A stretch of 37,439 nt of DNA, taken from Burkholderiaceae bacterium (lineage in GTDB: Bacteria > Pseudomonadota > Gammaproteobacteria > Burkholderiales > Burkholderiaceae_C). Made by a program: the position numbers and the translations under genes. Positions 7,807 to 17,682 of the stretch are shown piece after piece. The stretch is taken from positions 1-37,439 of the forward strand of contig CAJPFZ010000577.1 of assembly GCA_905339355.1 (NCBI GenBank), read 5' to 3'. Each line of letters opens with the position of its first letter. Positions within the stretch are counted from its first letter, which is position 1. The notes under the pieces are model-generated. The model saw only the letters and a list, made by a program, of their open reading frames with translations, had not been told where the DNA came from and searched no databases.

Positions 7807-8040
7807 TTACAGAGCGCCTTTGGCGCGCAGGTCGGCGACGACCTTCTCGATGCCGACCTTGTCGATCAGGCGCAGCGCGGCGTTGCTGATGCGCAGGCGC
7901 ACCCAGCGGTTCTCGGTCTCGAGCCAGAAGCGGCGGTACTGCAGGTTCGGCAGGAAGCGGCGCTTCGTTTTGTTGTTGGCGTGGGAGACGTTGTTCCCCA
8001 CCATCGGGCCCTTGCCCGTGACTTGACAGACGCGTGCCAT
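7807..8040 (-). CDS. rpmB: 50S ribosomal protein L28
   Basis: A 77-residue large-subunit protein. It starts [20 protein letters not shown] and has the family hallmark [13 protein letters not shown], then [16 protein letters not shown]. The length is that of E. coli L28. It is the first gene of a two-gene operon with rpmG, with a GGAG site 5-8 nt before the ATG and a good promoter about 130 nt upstream. The intervening leader of about 120 nt is long for such a short operon and could carry regulatory structure, but I recognise none. Confidence 0.97.
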   Translation of the reverse strand: MARVCQVTGKGPMVGNNVSHANNKTKRRFLPNLQYRRFWLETENRWVRLRISNAALRLIDKVGIEKVVADLRAKGAL

Positions 8041-8166
8041 GACGCTTCTCCGATTGAATCTGATTTCAGGAGCCGGCTCTCACGACGGGGCAGGATGGAT
8101 CACTGCTTCGTTGGAGGTGCGAGCCTCGCCGTGCAATGCAAGGCGGGCCTTCCGGCAAAGACCGCG

Positions 8167-8195
8167 ATTATAGACAGAAAACCCGGACAGACCAA
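8167..8195 (-). promoter_or_regulatory. Sigma-70-type promoter of rpmB-rpmG
   Basis: On the minus strand, TTGGTC (8195-8190), a 17-nt spacer and a perfect TATAAT (8172-8167) precede rpmB. Transcription should start near 8160, leaving a 5' leader of about 120 nt. This is the best-matching promoter in the window. Confidence 0.8.
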
Positions 8196-8217
8196 AAGGG
8201 CCCGGAGAATCCGTGGC

Positions 8218-9293
<1,076 letters not shown>

Positions 9294-9342
9294 GCCTAAC
9301 AATCGCGACCGTCGCGACAACAACTTGATTGGAGCTCCCCGT

Positions 9343-10011
9343 ATGGCAATGCTTTCGAATCTCGATCTGATCCGCCGTGTGCCGCTGTTTTCCATGCTCA
9401 CCAACGACCAGGCGCAAGGCATTGCCGACAGCGTCGTCAAGCGCCGCTACCGGCGCGGCGAGATCATCGTCGAGCACGGCCGCAAGTCGAACGCGCTGTT
9501 CATCCTGCTGACCGGCCGGGCGCGGGTGCTGACGGCGGACTCGCGCGGCCGCGAGGTCATCCTGGCCGTGTTGCAGCCGGGCGACTACGTCGGCGAGATG
9601 AGCCTGATCGACAACGAGCCGCATTCCGCGACGGTGCGCGCCGAAGTGCAGACCGACATGCTGATCCTCGGCCGCGCCGAATTCGCCCGCTGCCTGCCGG
9701 AGAACTCCAGCCTGTCCTACGCCATCCTGCGCGGCCTGGTGCAGCGCCTGCGCAACGCCGACCGGCAGATCGAGTCGCTCGCGCTACTCGACGTCTACGG
9801 CCGCGTCGCGCGCACGCTGCTCGACATGGCCGAGAACGACGGCGACGTGAAGATCATCCGCAACAAGGTCTCGCGCCAGGATCTGGCCAAGGTGGTCGGC
9901 GCCTCGCGGGAGATGGTCAGCCGGGTCATGAAGGACCTGGAGGAGCGCGGCATCGTCGAGACCCAGGAAAACGGCTCGGTGATCATCAAGGAGCGCCTGA
10001 CCGCCGCCTGA
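9343..10011 (+). CDS. Crp/Fnr family transcriptional regulator
   Basis: A 222-residue regulator. Residues about 12-130 form a cyclic-nucleotide-binding beta-roll (RRGEIIVEHGRKSNALFILLTGRARVL, then GDYVGEMSLIDNEPHSATV). Residues about 150-218 form a Crp-type winged helix (KVSRQDLAKVVGASREMVSRVMKDLEERG). There is no N-terminal Cys cluster, so it is not an oxygen-sensing FNR. The arginine that contacts the cAMP phosphate in E. coli CRP is replaced by His (PHSATV), so cAMP binding is doubtful. The ATG at 9343 is preceded by GGAG eight nt upstream; a second ATG follows at 9349. It lies between trxB and ftsK, where lrp is found in E. coli. Confidence 0.92.
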   Translation: MAMLSNLDLIRRVPLFSMLTNDQAQGIADSVVKRRYRRGEIIVEHGRKSNALFILLTGRARVLTADSRGREVILAVLQPGDYVGEMSLIDNEPHSATVRAEVQTDMLILGRAEFARCLPENSSLSYAILRGLVQRLRNADRQIESLALLDVYGRVARTLLDMAENDGDVKIIRNKVSRQDLAKVVGASREMVSRVMKDLEERGIVETQENGSVIIKERLTAA

Positions 10012-10067
10012 TGGCCGCCTGATTCGACTGGTTGCAGCGCGGCCGGCTCACCCCGGGTGGCTTCGGC

Positions 10068-10073
10068 CACAAT
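10068..10073 (+). promoter_or_regulatory. Putative -10 box for ftsK, six nt before the start
   Basis: CACAAT is followed by six nt (CCGCGC) and the ftsK ATG at 10080, with no Shine-Dalgarno. If active, it would give a leaderless transcript. No -35 match is visible. The alternative is read-through from the regulator gene 68 nt upstream. Confidence 0.3.
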
Positions 10074-10079
10074 CCGCGC

Positions 10080-12461
10080 ATGACGTTTCCGCTCGGTTCG
10101 CTTCGCTCCGACTCCGGGGCCGCTTCGGCCTCGTCCCAGGCCGCCGGCGCCGGCGGCACCTACACCCGCAGCGGCGTGCCATCGTCGTCAGCCGTCGGCG
10201 CCCACCACCCCGGCTGGCGCGAGCAGTCGATGCTGCTCGTGGGCGGGGTTCTGTGGCTGCTCGCGCTGCTTGCCCTCATCACGCACAACGCCGCCGACTC
10301 GGCCTTTTCGACTTCCGGCAGCTCGCCGGTGCCGCACAACAAGGTCGGCACGCTCGGTGCATGGTTCTCCGACCTCGCCTTTTTCCTGCTCGGCTATTCG
10401 GCCTGGTGGCTGATGGCGGTCAGCGCCCGGGCCTGGCTCGGCGGGCTGGCGCGCGTGCTGCGCGGCGACGAGGCGCCCGCGCCGAACAAGCCGCGCTGGC
10501 TGTTCTGGGTCGGCGTGGCGCTGCTGATGGCCGCCAGTTGCTCGCTCGAGTCCACCCGCATGTACCAGTGGGAGACGCGGCTGCCCGGCGGGCATGCCGG
10601 CGGCGTGCTGGGCTACACGCTCGGGCCGCTGAGCCAGGGTCTCCTCGGCTTTGCCGGCTCCGGTGTGCTGTGGATCGCCGCGCTGGTGGCCGGCCTCGCG
10701 ATGGCCTTCCGCTTCTCCTGGGTGCGCTGGGCCGAGGGCATCGGCGCCTGGGTCGATTCGCTGATGGAGCGGCGCGTCGAGCGCATCGAACGCGCCGAAG
10801 ACATCCGCATCGGCGAGCAGGCGCTGCGCGAGCGCGAGCACGTGGTTGAGGTCGAACACCAGCTGCACGAGGACCATGTGCCGATCGTCATCGAGGCGCC
10901 GGTCATCGAGGTGCCCAAGAGCGAACGGGTGGTGAAGGAGCGGCAGAAGCCGCTGTTCACCGAGCTGGCCGACACCAAGCTGCCGCAGGTCGACTTGCTC
11001 GACGCCGCGCCGGCGCGCGTCGAGGCCTCGGTCACGCCCGACACGCTCGAGATGACCTCGCGGCTGATCGAGAAGAAGCTCAAGGACTTCGGCGTCGAGG
11101 TGCGGGTGGTGGCAGCGTCACCCGGCCCGGTGATCACGCGCTATGAGGTCGAACCGGCCACCGGCGTGAAGGGCTCGCAGGTGCTCAACCTCGCCAAGGA
11201 CCTGGCACGCTCGCTGAGCCTGATCAGCATCCGTGTCGTCGAGACGATTCCGGGCAAGACGACGATGGCGCTGGAGCTGCCGAACGCCAAGCGGCAGATG
11301 ATCCGCCTGTCGGAGATTCTCGGCTCGCAGGTCTACAACGACGCCGCCTCGCAGCTCACGATGGGCCTGGGCAAGGACATCGTCGGCGCGCCGGTGGTGG
11401 CCGACCTCGCCAAGATGCCGCACTGCCTCGTGGCCGGCACCACCGGCTCGGGCAAGTCGGTGGGCATCAACGCGATGATCCTCTCGCTGCTCTACAAGGC
11501 CGAGGCGCGCGACGTGCGCCTCATCCTCATCGACCCGAAGATGCTCGAGATGAGCGTCTACGAAGGCATTCCGCACCTGCTCGCGCCCGTCGTCACCGAC
11601 ATGAAGCAGGCGGCCAATGCGCTCAACTGGTGTGTCGGCGAGATGGAGCGCCGCTACAAGCTGATGAGCAAGATGGGCGTGCGCAACCTGTCGGGCTACA
11701 ACAAGAAGATCAGCGAGGCCGCCGAGAAGGGCCAGGCGATTCCCAACCCGTTCAGCTTGACGCCGGAACAGCCCGAGCCGCTGGAGCGCCTGCCCTTCGT
11801 CGTCGTCGTGATCGACGAACTCGCCGACCTGATGATGGTCGTCGGCAAGAAGATCGAGGAGCTGATCGCGCGCCTCGCGCAGAAGGCGCGCGCCGCCGGC
11901 ATCCACCTGATCCTCGCGACGCAGCGGCCGAGCGTGGACGTGATCACCGGGCTCATCAAGGCCAACATCCCCACGCGCCTGTCGTTCCAGGTCTCGAGCA
12001 AGATCGACTCGCGCACCATCCTCGACCAGATGGGCGCCGAGGCGCTGCTGGGCCAGGGCGACATGCTGTACCTCACGCCCGGCGGCGGCATCCCGGTGCG
12101 TGTGCACGGTGCCTTCGTGAGCGACGAAGAGGTGCATCGTGTCGTCAACTATCTCAAGAGCCAGGGGGAGCCCAACTACATCGAGGGCATTCTCGAAGGC
12201 GGCATGCTCGACGGCGAAGGCGACATCATGACCTCCGACATGCCCGGCGGCGGTGGCGGCGAGAACGATCCGATGTACGACCAGGCGGTGGCCATCGTGC
12301 TGCAGCACCGCCGCGCGTCGATCTCGCTCGTGCAGCGGCATTTACGCATCGGCTACAACCGCGCTGCCCGTTTGCTGGAACAAATGGAGAAATCGGGGCT
12401 CGTATCAGCCATGTCCACCAACGGCAACCGGGACATCATCGTCCCCGCCCGCGCCGAATGA
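10080..12461 (+). CDS. ftsK: DNA translocase FtsK
   Basis: A 793-residue inner-membrane DNA pump that couples cell division to chromosome segregation. Four hydrophobic segments fill residues about 40-210 (first [16 protein letters not shown]). A charged linker rich in Glu and Arg follows. The RecA-like motor has Walker [11 protein letters not shown] from residue 453 and Walker [12 protein letters not shown] around Asp579. A C-terminal gamma winged-helix domain (about 730-793, [30 protein letters not shown]) would recognise polar KOPS sequences. The linker is short compared with E. coli FtsK (1329 residues), as in many bacteria. I chose the ATG at 10080; in-frame starts from 10032 would add 16 residues. 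The last 4 nt overlap lolA (ATGA), so the two genes are translationally coupled. Confidence 0.97.
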   Translation: MTFPLGSLRSDSGAASASSQAAGAGGTYTRSGVPSSSAVGAHHPGWREQSMLLVGGVLWLLALLALITHNAADSAFSTSGSSPVPHNKVGTLGAWFSDLAFFLLGYSAWWLMAVSARAWLGGLARVLRGDEAPAPNKPRWLFWVGVALLMAASCSLESTRMYQWETRLPGGHAGGVLGYTLGPLSQGLLGFAGSGVLWIAALVAGLAMAFRFSWVRWAEGIGAWVDSLMERRVERIERAEDIRIGEQALREREHVVEVEHQLHEDHVPIVIEAPVIEVPKSERVVKERQKPLFTELADTKLPQVDLLDAAPARVEASVTPDTLEMTSRLIEKKLKDFGVEVRVVAASPGPVITRYEVEPATGVKGSQVLNLAKDLARSLSLISIRVVETIPGKTTMALELPNAKRQMIRLSEILGSQVYNDAASQLTMGLGKDIVGAPVVADLAKMPHCLVAGTTGSGKSVGINAMILSLLYKAEARDVRLILIDPKMLEMSVYEGIPHLLAPVVTDMKQAANALNWCVGEMERRYKLMSKMGVRNLSGYNKKISEAAEKGQAIPNPFSLTPEQPEPLERLPFVVVVIDELADLMMVVGKKIEELIARLAQKARAAGIHLILATQRPSVDVITGLIKANIPTRLSFQVSSKIDSRTILDQMGAEALLGQGDMLYLTPGGGIPVRVHGAFVSDEEVHRVVNYLKSQGEPNYIEGILEGGMLDGEGDIMTSDMPGGGGGENDPMYDQAVAIVLQHRRASISLVQRHLRIGYNRAARLLEQMEKSGLVSAMSTNGNRDIIVPARAE

Positions 12462-13066
12462 CCAAACTGCTTGCTGCCTGCCTGCTGACGCTCGTTCCGC
12501 TCGCGGCGCGCGCCGACGCTGTCGGCACGCTGAAGGACTTCGTCAACAACGTGAAGACGGGCCACGCGTCGTTCACGCAGACGGTCACCTCGCCGGACGG
12601 CGCGAAGAAGAAGACCTCCAGCGGCACCTTCGATTTCGCGCGCCCGAACCGCTTTCGTTTCGCCTACACCAAGCCGTTCGAGCAACTCATCGTCGCCGAC
12701 GGCGAGAAGGTGTGGATCCACGACACCGACCTGAACCAGGTCAGCTCGCGCAAGTTCTCGCAGGCGCTCGGCTCCACGCCGGCCGCCTTGCTGGCGGGCG
12801 GCTCGCTGGAAAAGGACTTCACGCTCGCGCCGCTGCCCGCGCGCGACGGCCTCGAGTGGGCGCAGGCCACGCCGAAGGCGCAGGACAGCGCCTTCAAGTC
12901 CGTGCGCATCGGCTTCAAGGGCCGTGATCTCGCGGCCGTGGAAATCACCGACAGCTTCGGACAGAGTTCGCTGCTGCAGTTCACGCAGTTCGCCCCGAAC
13001 GCGCCGGTGTCGCCGGAGCTGTTCAAGTTCACGGTGCCGAAGGGTGCCGACGTGATCGAGCAGTAG
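12458..13066 (+). CDS. lolA: Outer-membrane lipoprotein carrier protein LolA
   Basis: A 202-residue periplasmic chaperone that receives lipoproteins from LolCDE and delivers them to LolB. The signal peptide is [19 protein letters not shown], with cleavage after residue 19. The mature protein has the LolA pattern: [11 protein letters not shown], a [17 protein letters not shown] strand pair, [15 protein letters not shown], and a C-terminal [13 protein letters not shown]. Length is that of the family. It overlaps the ftsK stop by ATGA and precedes rarA, the same order as in E. coli. A repeat-rich gap of 168 nt separates it from rarA. Confidence 0.96.
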   Translation: MTKLLAACLLTLVPLAARADAVGTLKDFVNNVKTGHASFTQTVTSPDGAKKKTSSGTFDFARPNRFRFAYTKPFEQLIVADGEKVWIHDTDLNQVSSRKFSQALGSTPAALLAGGSLEKDFTLAPLPARDGLEWAQATPKAQDSAFKSVRIGFKGRDLAAVEITDSFGQSSLLQFTQFAPNAPVSPELFKFTVPKGADVIEQ

Positions 13067-13097
13067 GCAGGCCGGCATTCTCGACAAAACCCCCGCT

Positions 13098-13196
13098 CGC
13101 CCTGAGCTTGTCGAAGGGCAGCGCGGACAACCACCGGGGCTTCGACAAGCTCAGCCCGAACGGGATTGATACTCAGCTCGAACGGGATTGATACTC
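13098..13196. repeat. Palindromic repeat pair plus 22-bp tandem repeat in the lolA-rarA gap
   Basis: CTGAGCTTGTCGAAG (13102-13116) recurs inverted at 13140-13154. I recall this as the core of a dispersed repeat of the CCCTTCGACAAGCTCAGGGC type, common in GC-rich proteobacteria. Its tail runs into two copies of a 22-bp unit (13150-13171 and 13172-13193, one mismatch) containing GAACGGGATTGATACTC. The hairpin lies between lolA and rarA and may reduce read-through. Confidence 0.8.
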
Positions 13197-13221
13197 CGAT
13201 CACCCACACCGCTCGCGCTGC

Positions 13222-13227
13222 GACAAT
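13222..13227 (+). promoter_or_regulatory. Putative -10 box for rarA, seven nt before the start
   Basis: GACAAT is followed by CCGTCGA and the rarA ATG at 13235, without a Shine-Dalgarno. A TTGATA hexamer occurs at 13188-13193, but the 28-nt spacing is too long for a normal -35. This suggests a leaderless or very short-leader transcript. Confidence 0.25.
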
Positions 13228-13234
13228 CCGTCGA

Positions 13235-14542
13235 ATGGGCACCCTCCCTCTGCCGCTCGCCGACGCGCCCGAAGCGCCGCTTGCAGAACGGCTGCGGCCG
13301 AAATCCATCGACGAAGTGATCGGCCAGCAGCAACTGCTCGGCGAGGGCAAGCCCTTGCGCGCGGCCTTCGAGTCGGGCCGCCTGCATTCGATGATCCTGT
13401 GGGGGCCACCGGGAACCGGCAAGACGACGCTCGCGCGCTTGATGGCCGACGCCTTCGACGCGCAGTTCATCGCCATCTCGGCGGTGCTCGGCGGCGTGAA
13501 GGACATCCGCGAAGCGGTCGAGCGCGCGCTCGCCGCGCAGGCGGGCGGTCGCCGCACGGTGGTCTTCGTCGACGAAGTGCACCGCTTCAACAAGAGCCAG
13601 CAGGACGCCTTTCTGCCGCACGTCGAGTCGGGCCTCTTCACCTTCATCGGCGCCACGACGGAGAACCCGTCGTTCGAAGTGAATTCGGCGTTGCTGTCGC
13701 GCGCGACGGTGCATGTGCTCAAGAGCCTCGGCGACGACGACCTGAAGACATTGCTCGCGCGTGCACGCGAGCTGCTGCAGGCGCCGCCGCTCAGCGAGCC
13801 TGCGGCGATGCGCCTCATCGGCTATGCCGATGGGGACGCGCGCCGGCTTCTCAACGCGTACGAGAACCTGGTCCACATGGCCGGCGGCGTGAAGGAGATC
13901 GACGAGCCGCTGCTCGAGAAATCGCTGGGCGAGCAGCTGCGCCGCTACGACAAGGGCGGAGAGCAGTTCTACGACACCATCTCCGCGCTGCACAAGGCGG
14001 TGCGCGGCTCCGACCCGGACGCCTCGCTCTACTGGTTCGTGCGCATGCTCGACGGCGGCGTCGACCCGCGTTATGCGGCGCGGCGGATGATCCGCATGGC
14101 CAGCGAAGACATCGGCCTCGCCGACCCGCGCGCGCTGCGGCTGACGCTGGATGCCGCCGAGACCTACGAACGACTGGGCACGCCCGAAGGCGAACTCGCG
14201 CTCGCGCAGGCGGTGGTCTATCTCGCGATGGCGCCGAAGTCGAACGCCGTCTACACGGCCTACAACGCCGCGCGCTCCTTCGTGGCGCGCGACGGCACCC
14301 GAGCGGTGCCGCTGCGGCTGCGCAATGCACCGACGCAGCTGATGAAAGGCCTCGACTACGGGCGCGGCTACCGCTACGCACACGACGAGGAGGGCGGCTT
14401 CGCTGCCGGCGAACGCTACTGGCCCGACGACATGGAAGGACCGGTGTTCTATGAACCCGTTGCTCGCGGGCTGGAGATCCGCATTGGAGAGAAACTCAGC
14501 GAATTGCGCCGCCTCAACGAAGAAGCGAAGAAAGCGAGCTGA
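13235..14542 (+). CDS. rarA: Replication-associated recombination protein A (MgsA/RarA)
   Basis: A 435-residue AAA+ ATPase related to clamp-loader subunits that acts at stalled or gapped replication forks. Walker A GPPGTGKTT is at residues 57-65, and Walker B with the family sequence VFVDEVHRFNKSQQDAFLP starts near 110. The sensor segment GATTENPSFEVNSALLSR follows. The C-terminal part holds the family-specific tetramerisation region (KAVRGSDPDASLYWFVRMLDGG and MLAMAPKSN-like AMAPKSNAVY). Length is normal. The ATG at 13235 gives the expected N-terminus (PLAERLRPKSIDEVIGQ); the longer frame from 13166 includes repeat sequence and is unlikely. It is the third gene of the ftsK-lolA-rarA block. 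Confidence 0.96.
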   Translation: MGTLPLPLADAPEAPLAERLRPKSIDEVIGQQQLLGEGKPLRAAFESGRLHSMILWGPPGTGKTTLARLMADAFDAQFIAISAVLGGVKDIREAVERALAAQAGGRRTVVFVDEVHRFNKSQQDAFLPHVESGLFTFIGATTENPSFEVNSALLSRATVHVLKSLGDDDLKTLLARARELLQAPPLSEPAAMRLIGYADGDARRLLNAYENLVHMAGGVKEIDEPLLEKSLGEQLRRYDKGGEQFYDTISALHKAVRGSDPDASLYWFVRMLDGGVDPRYAARRMIRMASEDIGLADPRALRLTLDAAETYERLGTPEGELALAQAVVYLAMAPKSNAVYTAYNAARSFVARDGTRAVPLRLRNAPTQLMKGLDYGRGYRYAHDEEGGFAAGERYWPDDMEGPVFYEPVARGLEIRIGEKLSELRRLNEEAKKAS

Positions 14543-14615
14543 AGCGCCCGCGATTTGGTGAGTTGCACTGGTGCGCTAGAGAAAACTCCGCATGTCTTCC
14601 GTGGGTCGCTGCCCC

Positions 14616-14691
14616 TAGAATTTCGCCCGCTCGATGACCTTTCCCGTCCAGCGACGAGCCCGCCACGCAGACTGCAGACGGCGGGCTTTTT
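14616..14691 (+). terminator. Terminator after rarA, preceded by a TAGAAT box
   Basis: AGCCCGCC (14657-14664) pairs perfectly with GGCGGGCT (14680-14687), followed by TTTTT. It lies 115 nt past the rarA stop. TAGAAT at 14616-14621 could be a -10 box with only a weak -35 (TGTCTT, 17-nt spacing). If used, it would produce a transcript of about 65 nt ending at this terminator: a possible small RNA or an attenuated leader of the liv operon. The terminator is well supported, the promoter is not. Confidence 0.75.
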
Positions 14692-14775
14692 GCTAACAGG
14701 AGAAGTTGCACGAAGCAGGGGGCATGCGTCTTGTCCGGGGGGTCATGATTCCTGCTCATCCCTGGGGCGGCGGCG

Positions 14776-14812
14776 TGTTTGAATCGCGCGGTCAAACAAG
14801 AGAACCGAGGAG
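14776..14812 (+). promoter_or_regulatory. Inverted repeat and ribosome binding site in front of livH
   Basis: TGTTTGA (14776-14782) and TCAAACA (14792-14798) form a perfect 7-bp inverted repeat with 9 nt between. It ends nine nt before the GAGGAG ribosome binding site (14807-14812) of livH. An operator for the liv operon or a leader hairpin would both fit. Confidence 0.45.
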
Positions 14813-14822
14813 ACACCGACAA

Positions 14823-15743
14823 ATGGACACCTTCATCCAACAGATCATCAATGGTCTGGTGCTGGGCAGCGTGTACGCGCTGGTCGCGCTCGGCTACACG
14901 ATGGTCTACGGCATCATCAACCTGATCAACTTCGCACACGGCGATGTGCTGATGGTCGGGGCGCTGACCAGCTGGACCGTGGTGACGGCGCTGGAAGGCA
15001 CGATGCCCGGCTGGGCGCTGCTGGGGGTGTCGCTGGTCGCTGCCGTCATCGTCTGCTCGCTGCTCAACTTCACGATCGAGAAGGTGGCTTACCGGCCATT
15101 GCGCGACGCGCCACGCCTCGCGCCGCTGATCACCGCGATGGGCGTGAGCCTGCTGCTGCAGACGCTCGCGATGATCATCTGGAAGCCGAACTACAAGTCC
15201 TACCCGATCCTGCTGCCCAGCGAGCCGTTCGAGATCGGCGGCGCGGTGATCAACACGGTGCAGATCATGATCCTCGTCACCACCGCGGTGACGCTCGCCG
15301 GCCTCATGTACCTCGTCAACAAGACGCGCCTCGGCCGCGCGATGCGCGCGACCGCCGAGAACCCGCGCGTGGCAGGCCTCATGGGCGTCAGGCCCGACAT
15401 GGTGATCTCCGCCACCTTCGTCATCGGCGCCGCGCTCGCTGCGCTGGCCGGCGTGATGTACGCCGCCAACTACGGCTCCGTGCAGCACAGCATGGGCTTC
15501 CTGCCGGGCATCAAGGCCTTCACCGCGGCGGTGTTCGGCGGCATCGGCAACCTGCCGGGCGCGATGCTGGGCGGCGTGATGCTCGGGCTGATCGAGTCGT
15601 TCGGCGCGGGCTACATCGGCGCGCTGACCGGCGGCGTGCTGGGCAGCCACTACCAGGACATCTTCGCTTTCCTCGTGCTGATCCTCGTGCTCACGCTGCG
15701 CCCGAAGGGCCTGCTCGGCGAGCGTGTGGCGGACCGCGCCTGA
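14823..15743 (+). CDS. livH: Branched-chain amino-acid-type ABC transporter permease LivH
   Basis: A 306-residue inner-membrane permease that pairs with LivM to form the channel of a LIV-type (HAAT family) importer. It starts MDTFIQQIINGLVLGSVYAL and has the LivH hallmark GYTMVYGIINLINFAHGDVLMVGA, plus the conserved cytoplasmic loop RAMRATAENPRVAGLMGV. The later GVMYAANYGSV and FTAAVFGGIGNLPGAMLGG are also typical. About eight hydrophobic segments are visible. The ATG at 14823 has a strong GAGGAG site ten nt upstream; the frame extends upstream without resemblance to the family. It is the first gene of the livHMGF operon. The substrate may be branched-chain amino acids or another amide or carboxylate. 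Confidence 0.93.
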   Translation: MDTFIQQIINGLVLGSVYALVALGYTMVYGIINLINFAHGDVLMVGALTSWTVVTALEGTMPGWALLGVSLVAAVIVCSLLNFTIEKVAYRPLRDAPRLAPLITAMGVSLLLQTLAMIIWKPNYKSYPILLPSEPFEIGGAVINTVQIMILVTTAVTLAGLMYLVNKTRLGRAMRATAENPRVAGLMGVRPDMVISATFVIGAALAALAGVMYAANYGSVQHSMGFLPGIKAFTAAVFGGIGNLPGAMLGGVMLGLIESFGAGYIGALTGGVLGSHYQDIFAFLVLILVLTLRPKGLLGERVADRA

Positions 15744-15756
15744 CCGGAGACTCACC

Positions 15757-16860
15757 ATGCTGAAGAACAAACTGGTCGTCTTCATCCTCGCGGGCATCTT
15801 CCTGCTGGTCACGCCGCTGGTTGCGCAGCAGTTCGGCAATGCCTGGGTGCGCATCATCGACGTGGCGCTGCTGTACGTGCTGCTGGCGCTCGGCCTGAAC
15901 ATCGTCGTCGGCTACGCCGGCCTGCTCGATCTCGGCTACGTCGCCTTCTACGCGGTCGGCGCCTACATGTTCGCGCTGCTCGCCGGGCCCCACCTGAGCG
16001 AGACCTTCGAGTTCATCAAGGTGACGTTTCCGAACGGCATGCACATGCCGTTCTGGATCATCATCCCGCTGGGCGCGGCACTCGCCGGGCTGTTCGGCGT
16101 CTTGCTGGGCGCGCCGACGCTGAAGCTGCGCGGCGACTACCTCGCGATCGTGACGCTCGGCTTCGGTGAAATCATCCGCGTGTTCCTGAACAACCTGGAT
16201 GCGCCGGTGAACATCACCAACGGGCCGAAGGGTCTGGCGCAGATCGACTCGATCCGCATCTTCGGGCTCGACCTGGGCAAGCGGCTCGAAGTCCTCGGCT
16301 TCGAGTTCGCCTCGGTCACGCTGTACTACTACTTCTTCCTCGCCCTCGTCGTCGCCAGCGTGATCATCTGCTACCGGCTGGAGCGCAGCCGCATCGGGCG
16401 CGCGTGGATGGCGATTCGCGAAGACGAGATCGCGGCCAAGGCGATGGGCATCAACACCCGCAACCTGAAGCTGCTCGCGTTCGGCATGGGCGCCACCTTC
16501 GGCGGCGTGTCGGGCGTGCTGTTCGCGAGCTTCCAGGGCTTCGTCTCGCCCGAGTCGTTCGCGCTGCAGGAGTCGATCATGATCGTTGCCATGGTGGTGC
16601 TCGGCGGCATCGGGCACATCCCCGGGGTGATCATCGGCGCGCTGCTGCTGGCGGCGCTGCCCGAGGTGCTGCGCTACGTCGCCGGCGACCTGCAGGCGTA
16701 TACCGACGGACGCCTCGACGCCGCGATCCTGCGCCAGCTGCTGATCGCGCTGGCGATGATCGGCATCATGCTGGCGCGCCCGCGCGGGCTGTGGCCTTCG
16801 CCCGAACACGGCAAGGCGGCGCCGACGCCGGCGCCGGCTCCCGCAGCGACCGGCCGATGA
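15757..16860 (+). CDS. livM: Branched-chain amino-acid-type ABC transporter permease LivM
   Basis: A 367-residue inner-membrane permease, partner of LivH. Typical LivM stretches are YVLLALGLNIVVGYAGLLDLGYVAFYAVGAY (residues 44-75), LGAPTLKLRGDYLAIVTLGFGEIIR, the cytoplasmic loop RAWMAIREDEIAAKAMGI, and FQGFVSPESFALQESIMI. The C-terminus ends in an Ala/Pro-rich tail (PTPAPAPAA). The start at 15757 is preceded by GGAG at seven nt; the preceding gene ends 13 nt upstream. Ten nt separate its stop from livG, so the four genes form one operon. Confidence 0.93.
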   Translation: MLKNKLVVFILAGIFLLVTPLVAQQFGNAWVRIIDVALLYVLLALGLNIVVGYAGLLDLGYVAFYAVGAYMFALLAGPHLSETFEFIKVTFPNGMHMPFWIIIPLGAALAGLFGVLLGAPTLKLRGDYLAIVTLGFGEIIRVFLNNLDAPVNITNGPKGLAQIDSIRIFGLDLGKRLEVLGFEFASVTLYYYFFLALVVASVIICYRLERSRIGRAWMAIREDEIAAKAMGINTRNLKLLAFGMGATFGGVSGVLFASFQGFVSPESFALQESIMIVAMVVLGGIGHIPGVIIGALLLAALPEVLRYVAGDLQAYTDGRLDAAILRQLLIALAMIGIMLARPRGLWPSPEHGKAAPTPAPAPAATGR

Positions 16861-16870
16861 GGAGCCCGCG

Positions 16871-17647
16871 ATGAGCGAACCCGTTCTCAAAGTCACTTCG
16901 GTCTCCAAGCGCTTCGGCGGCCTGCAGGCGCTGTCCGATGTCGGCGTCACGATCGAGGCCGGCCAGGTCTACGGCCTGATCGGTCCCAACGGCGCCGGCA
17001 AGACCACCTTCTTCAACGTCATCACCGGGCTGTACTCGCCCGACTCCGGCACCTTCGAGCTCGGCGGCAAGCCCTACAAGCCGGCCGAAGTGCACCAAGT
17101 CGCCAAGGCCGGCATCGCGCGCACCTTCCAGAACATCCGGCTGTTCGCCGAGATGACGGCGCTCGAGAATGTGATGGTCGGCCGCCACGTGAGAACCCAT
17201 TCGGGCCTGATCGGCGCGGTGTTCCGCACGCCCAAGTTCAAGACCGAAGAAGCTGCGATCACCCAGCGTGCGCAGGAACTCCTCGATTACGTGGGCATCG
17301 GGCGCTATGCGGAGTTCAAGGCCCGAACGCTGAGCTACGGCGACCAGCGGCGCCTGGAGATCGCGCGCGCGCTCGCCACCGACCCGACGCTGATCGCGCT
17401 CGACGAGCCGGCCGCCGGCATGAACACCACCGAGAAGATGGTGCTGCGCGAGCTGATCGACCGCATCCGCAAGGACGGCCGCACCATCTTGCTGATCGAA
17501 CACGACGTGAAGCTCGTGATGGGCCTGTGCGACCGCGTGACGGTGCTCGACTACGGCAAGCAGATCGCCGAAGGCACGCCTTACGACGTGCAGCGCGACG
17601 AGAAGGTGATCGAGGCCTATCTCGGCGCCGGCCACAAGGCGCATTGA
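16871..17647 (+). CDS. livG: LIV-type ABC transporter ATP-binding protein LivG
   Basis: A 258-residue cytoplasmic ATPase of the LivHMGFJ type. Walker A is GPNGAGKTT (near residue 38). The LivG-specific segment FQNIRLFAEMTALENVMVGRH lies around 95-115. The signature motif has the variant LSYGDQRRLEIARAL, usual for LivG, and is followed by Walker B LIALDEPAAGMN and the switch His in LLIEHDVKLVMGLCD. GAGGAG overlaps the livM stop and serves as ribosome binding site. It forms a heterodimer with LivF. Confidence 0.95.
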   Translation: MSEPVLKVTSVSKRFGGLQALSDVGVTIEAGQVYGLIGPNGAGKTTFFNVITGLYSPDSGTFELGGKPYKPAEVHQVAKAGIARTFQNIRLFAEMTALENVMVGRHVRTHSGLIGAVFRTPKFKTEEAAITQRAQELLDYVGIGRYAEFKARTLSYGDQRRLEIARALATDPTLIALDEPAAGMNTTEKMVLRELIDRIRKDGRTILLIEHDVKLVMGLCDRVTVLDYGKQIAEGTPYDVQRDEKVIEAYLGAGHKAH

Positions 17648-17682
17648 TCCTTCGGCAAGCGCGAGACTCATCGGAACAAATC

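Noticed and set aside
14558-14590. TTGGTGAGTTGCAC as a sigma-54 promoter for the liv operon
   Set aside because: The GG and GC elements are six nt apart rather than ten, so it does not fit the -24/-12 consensus.
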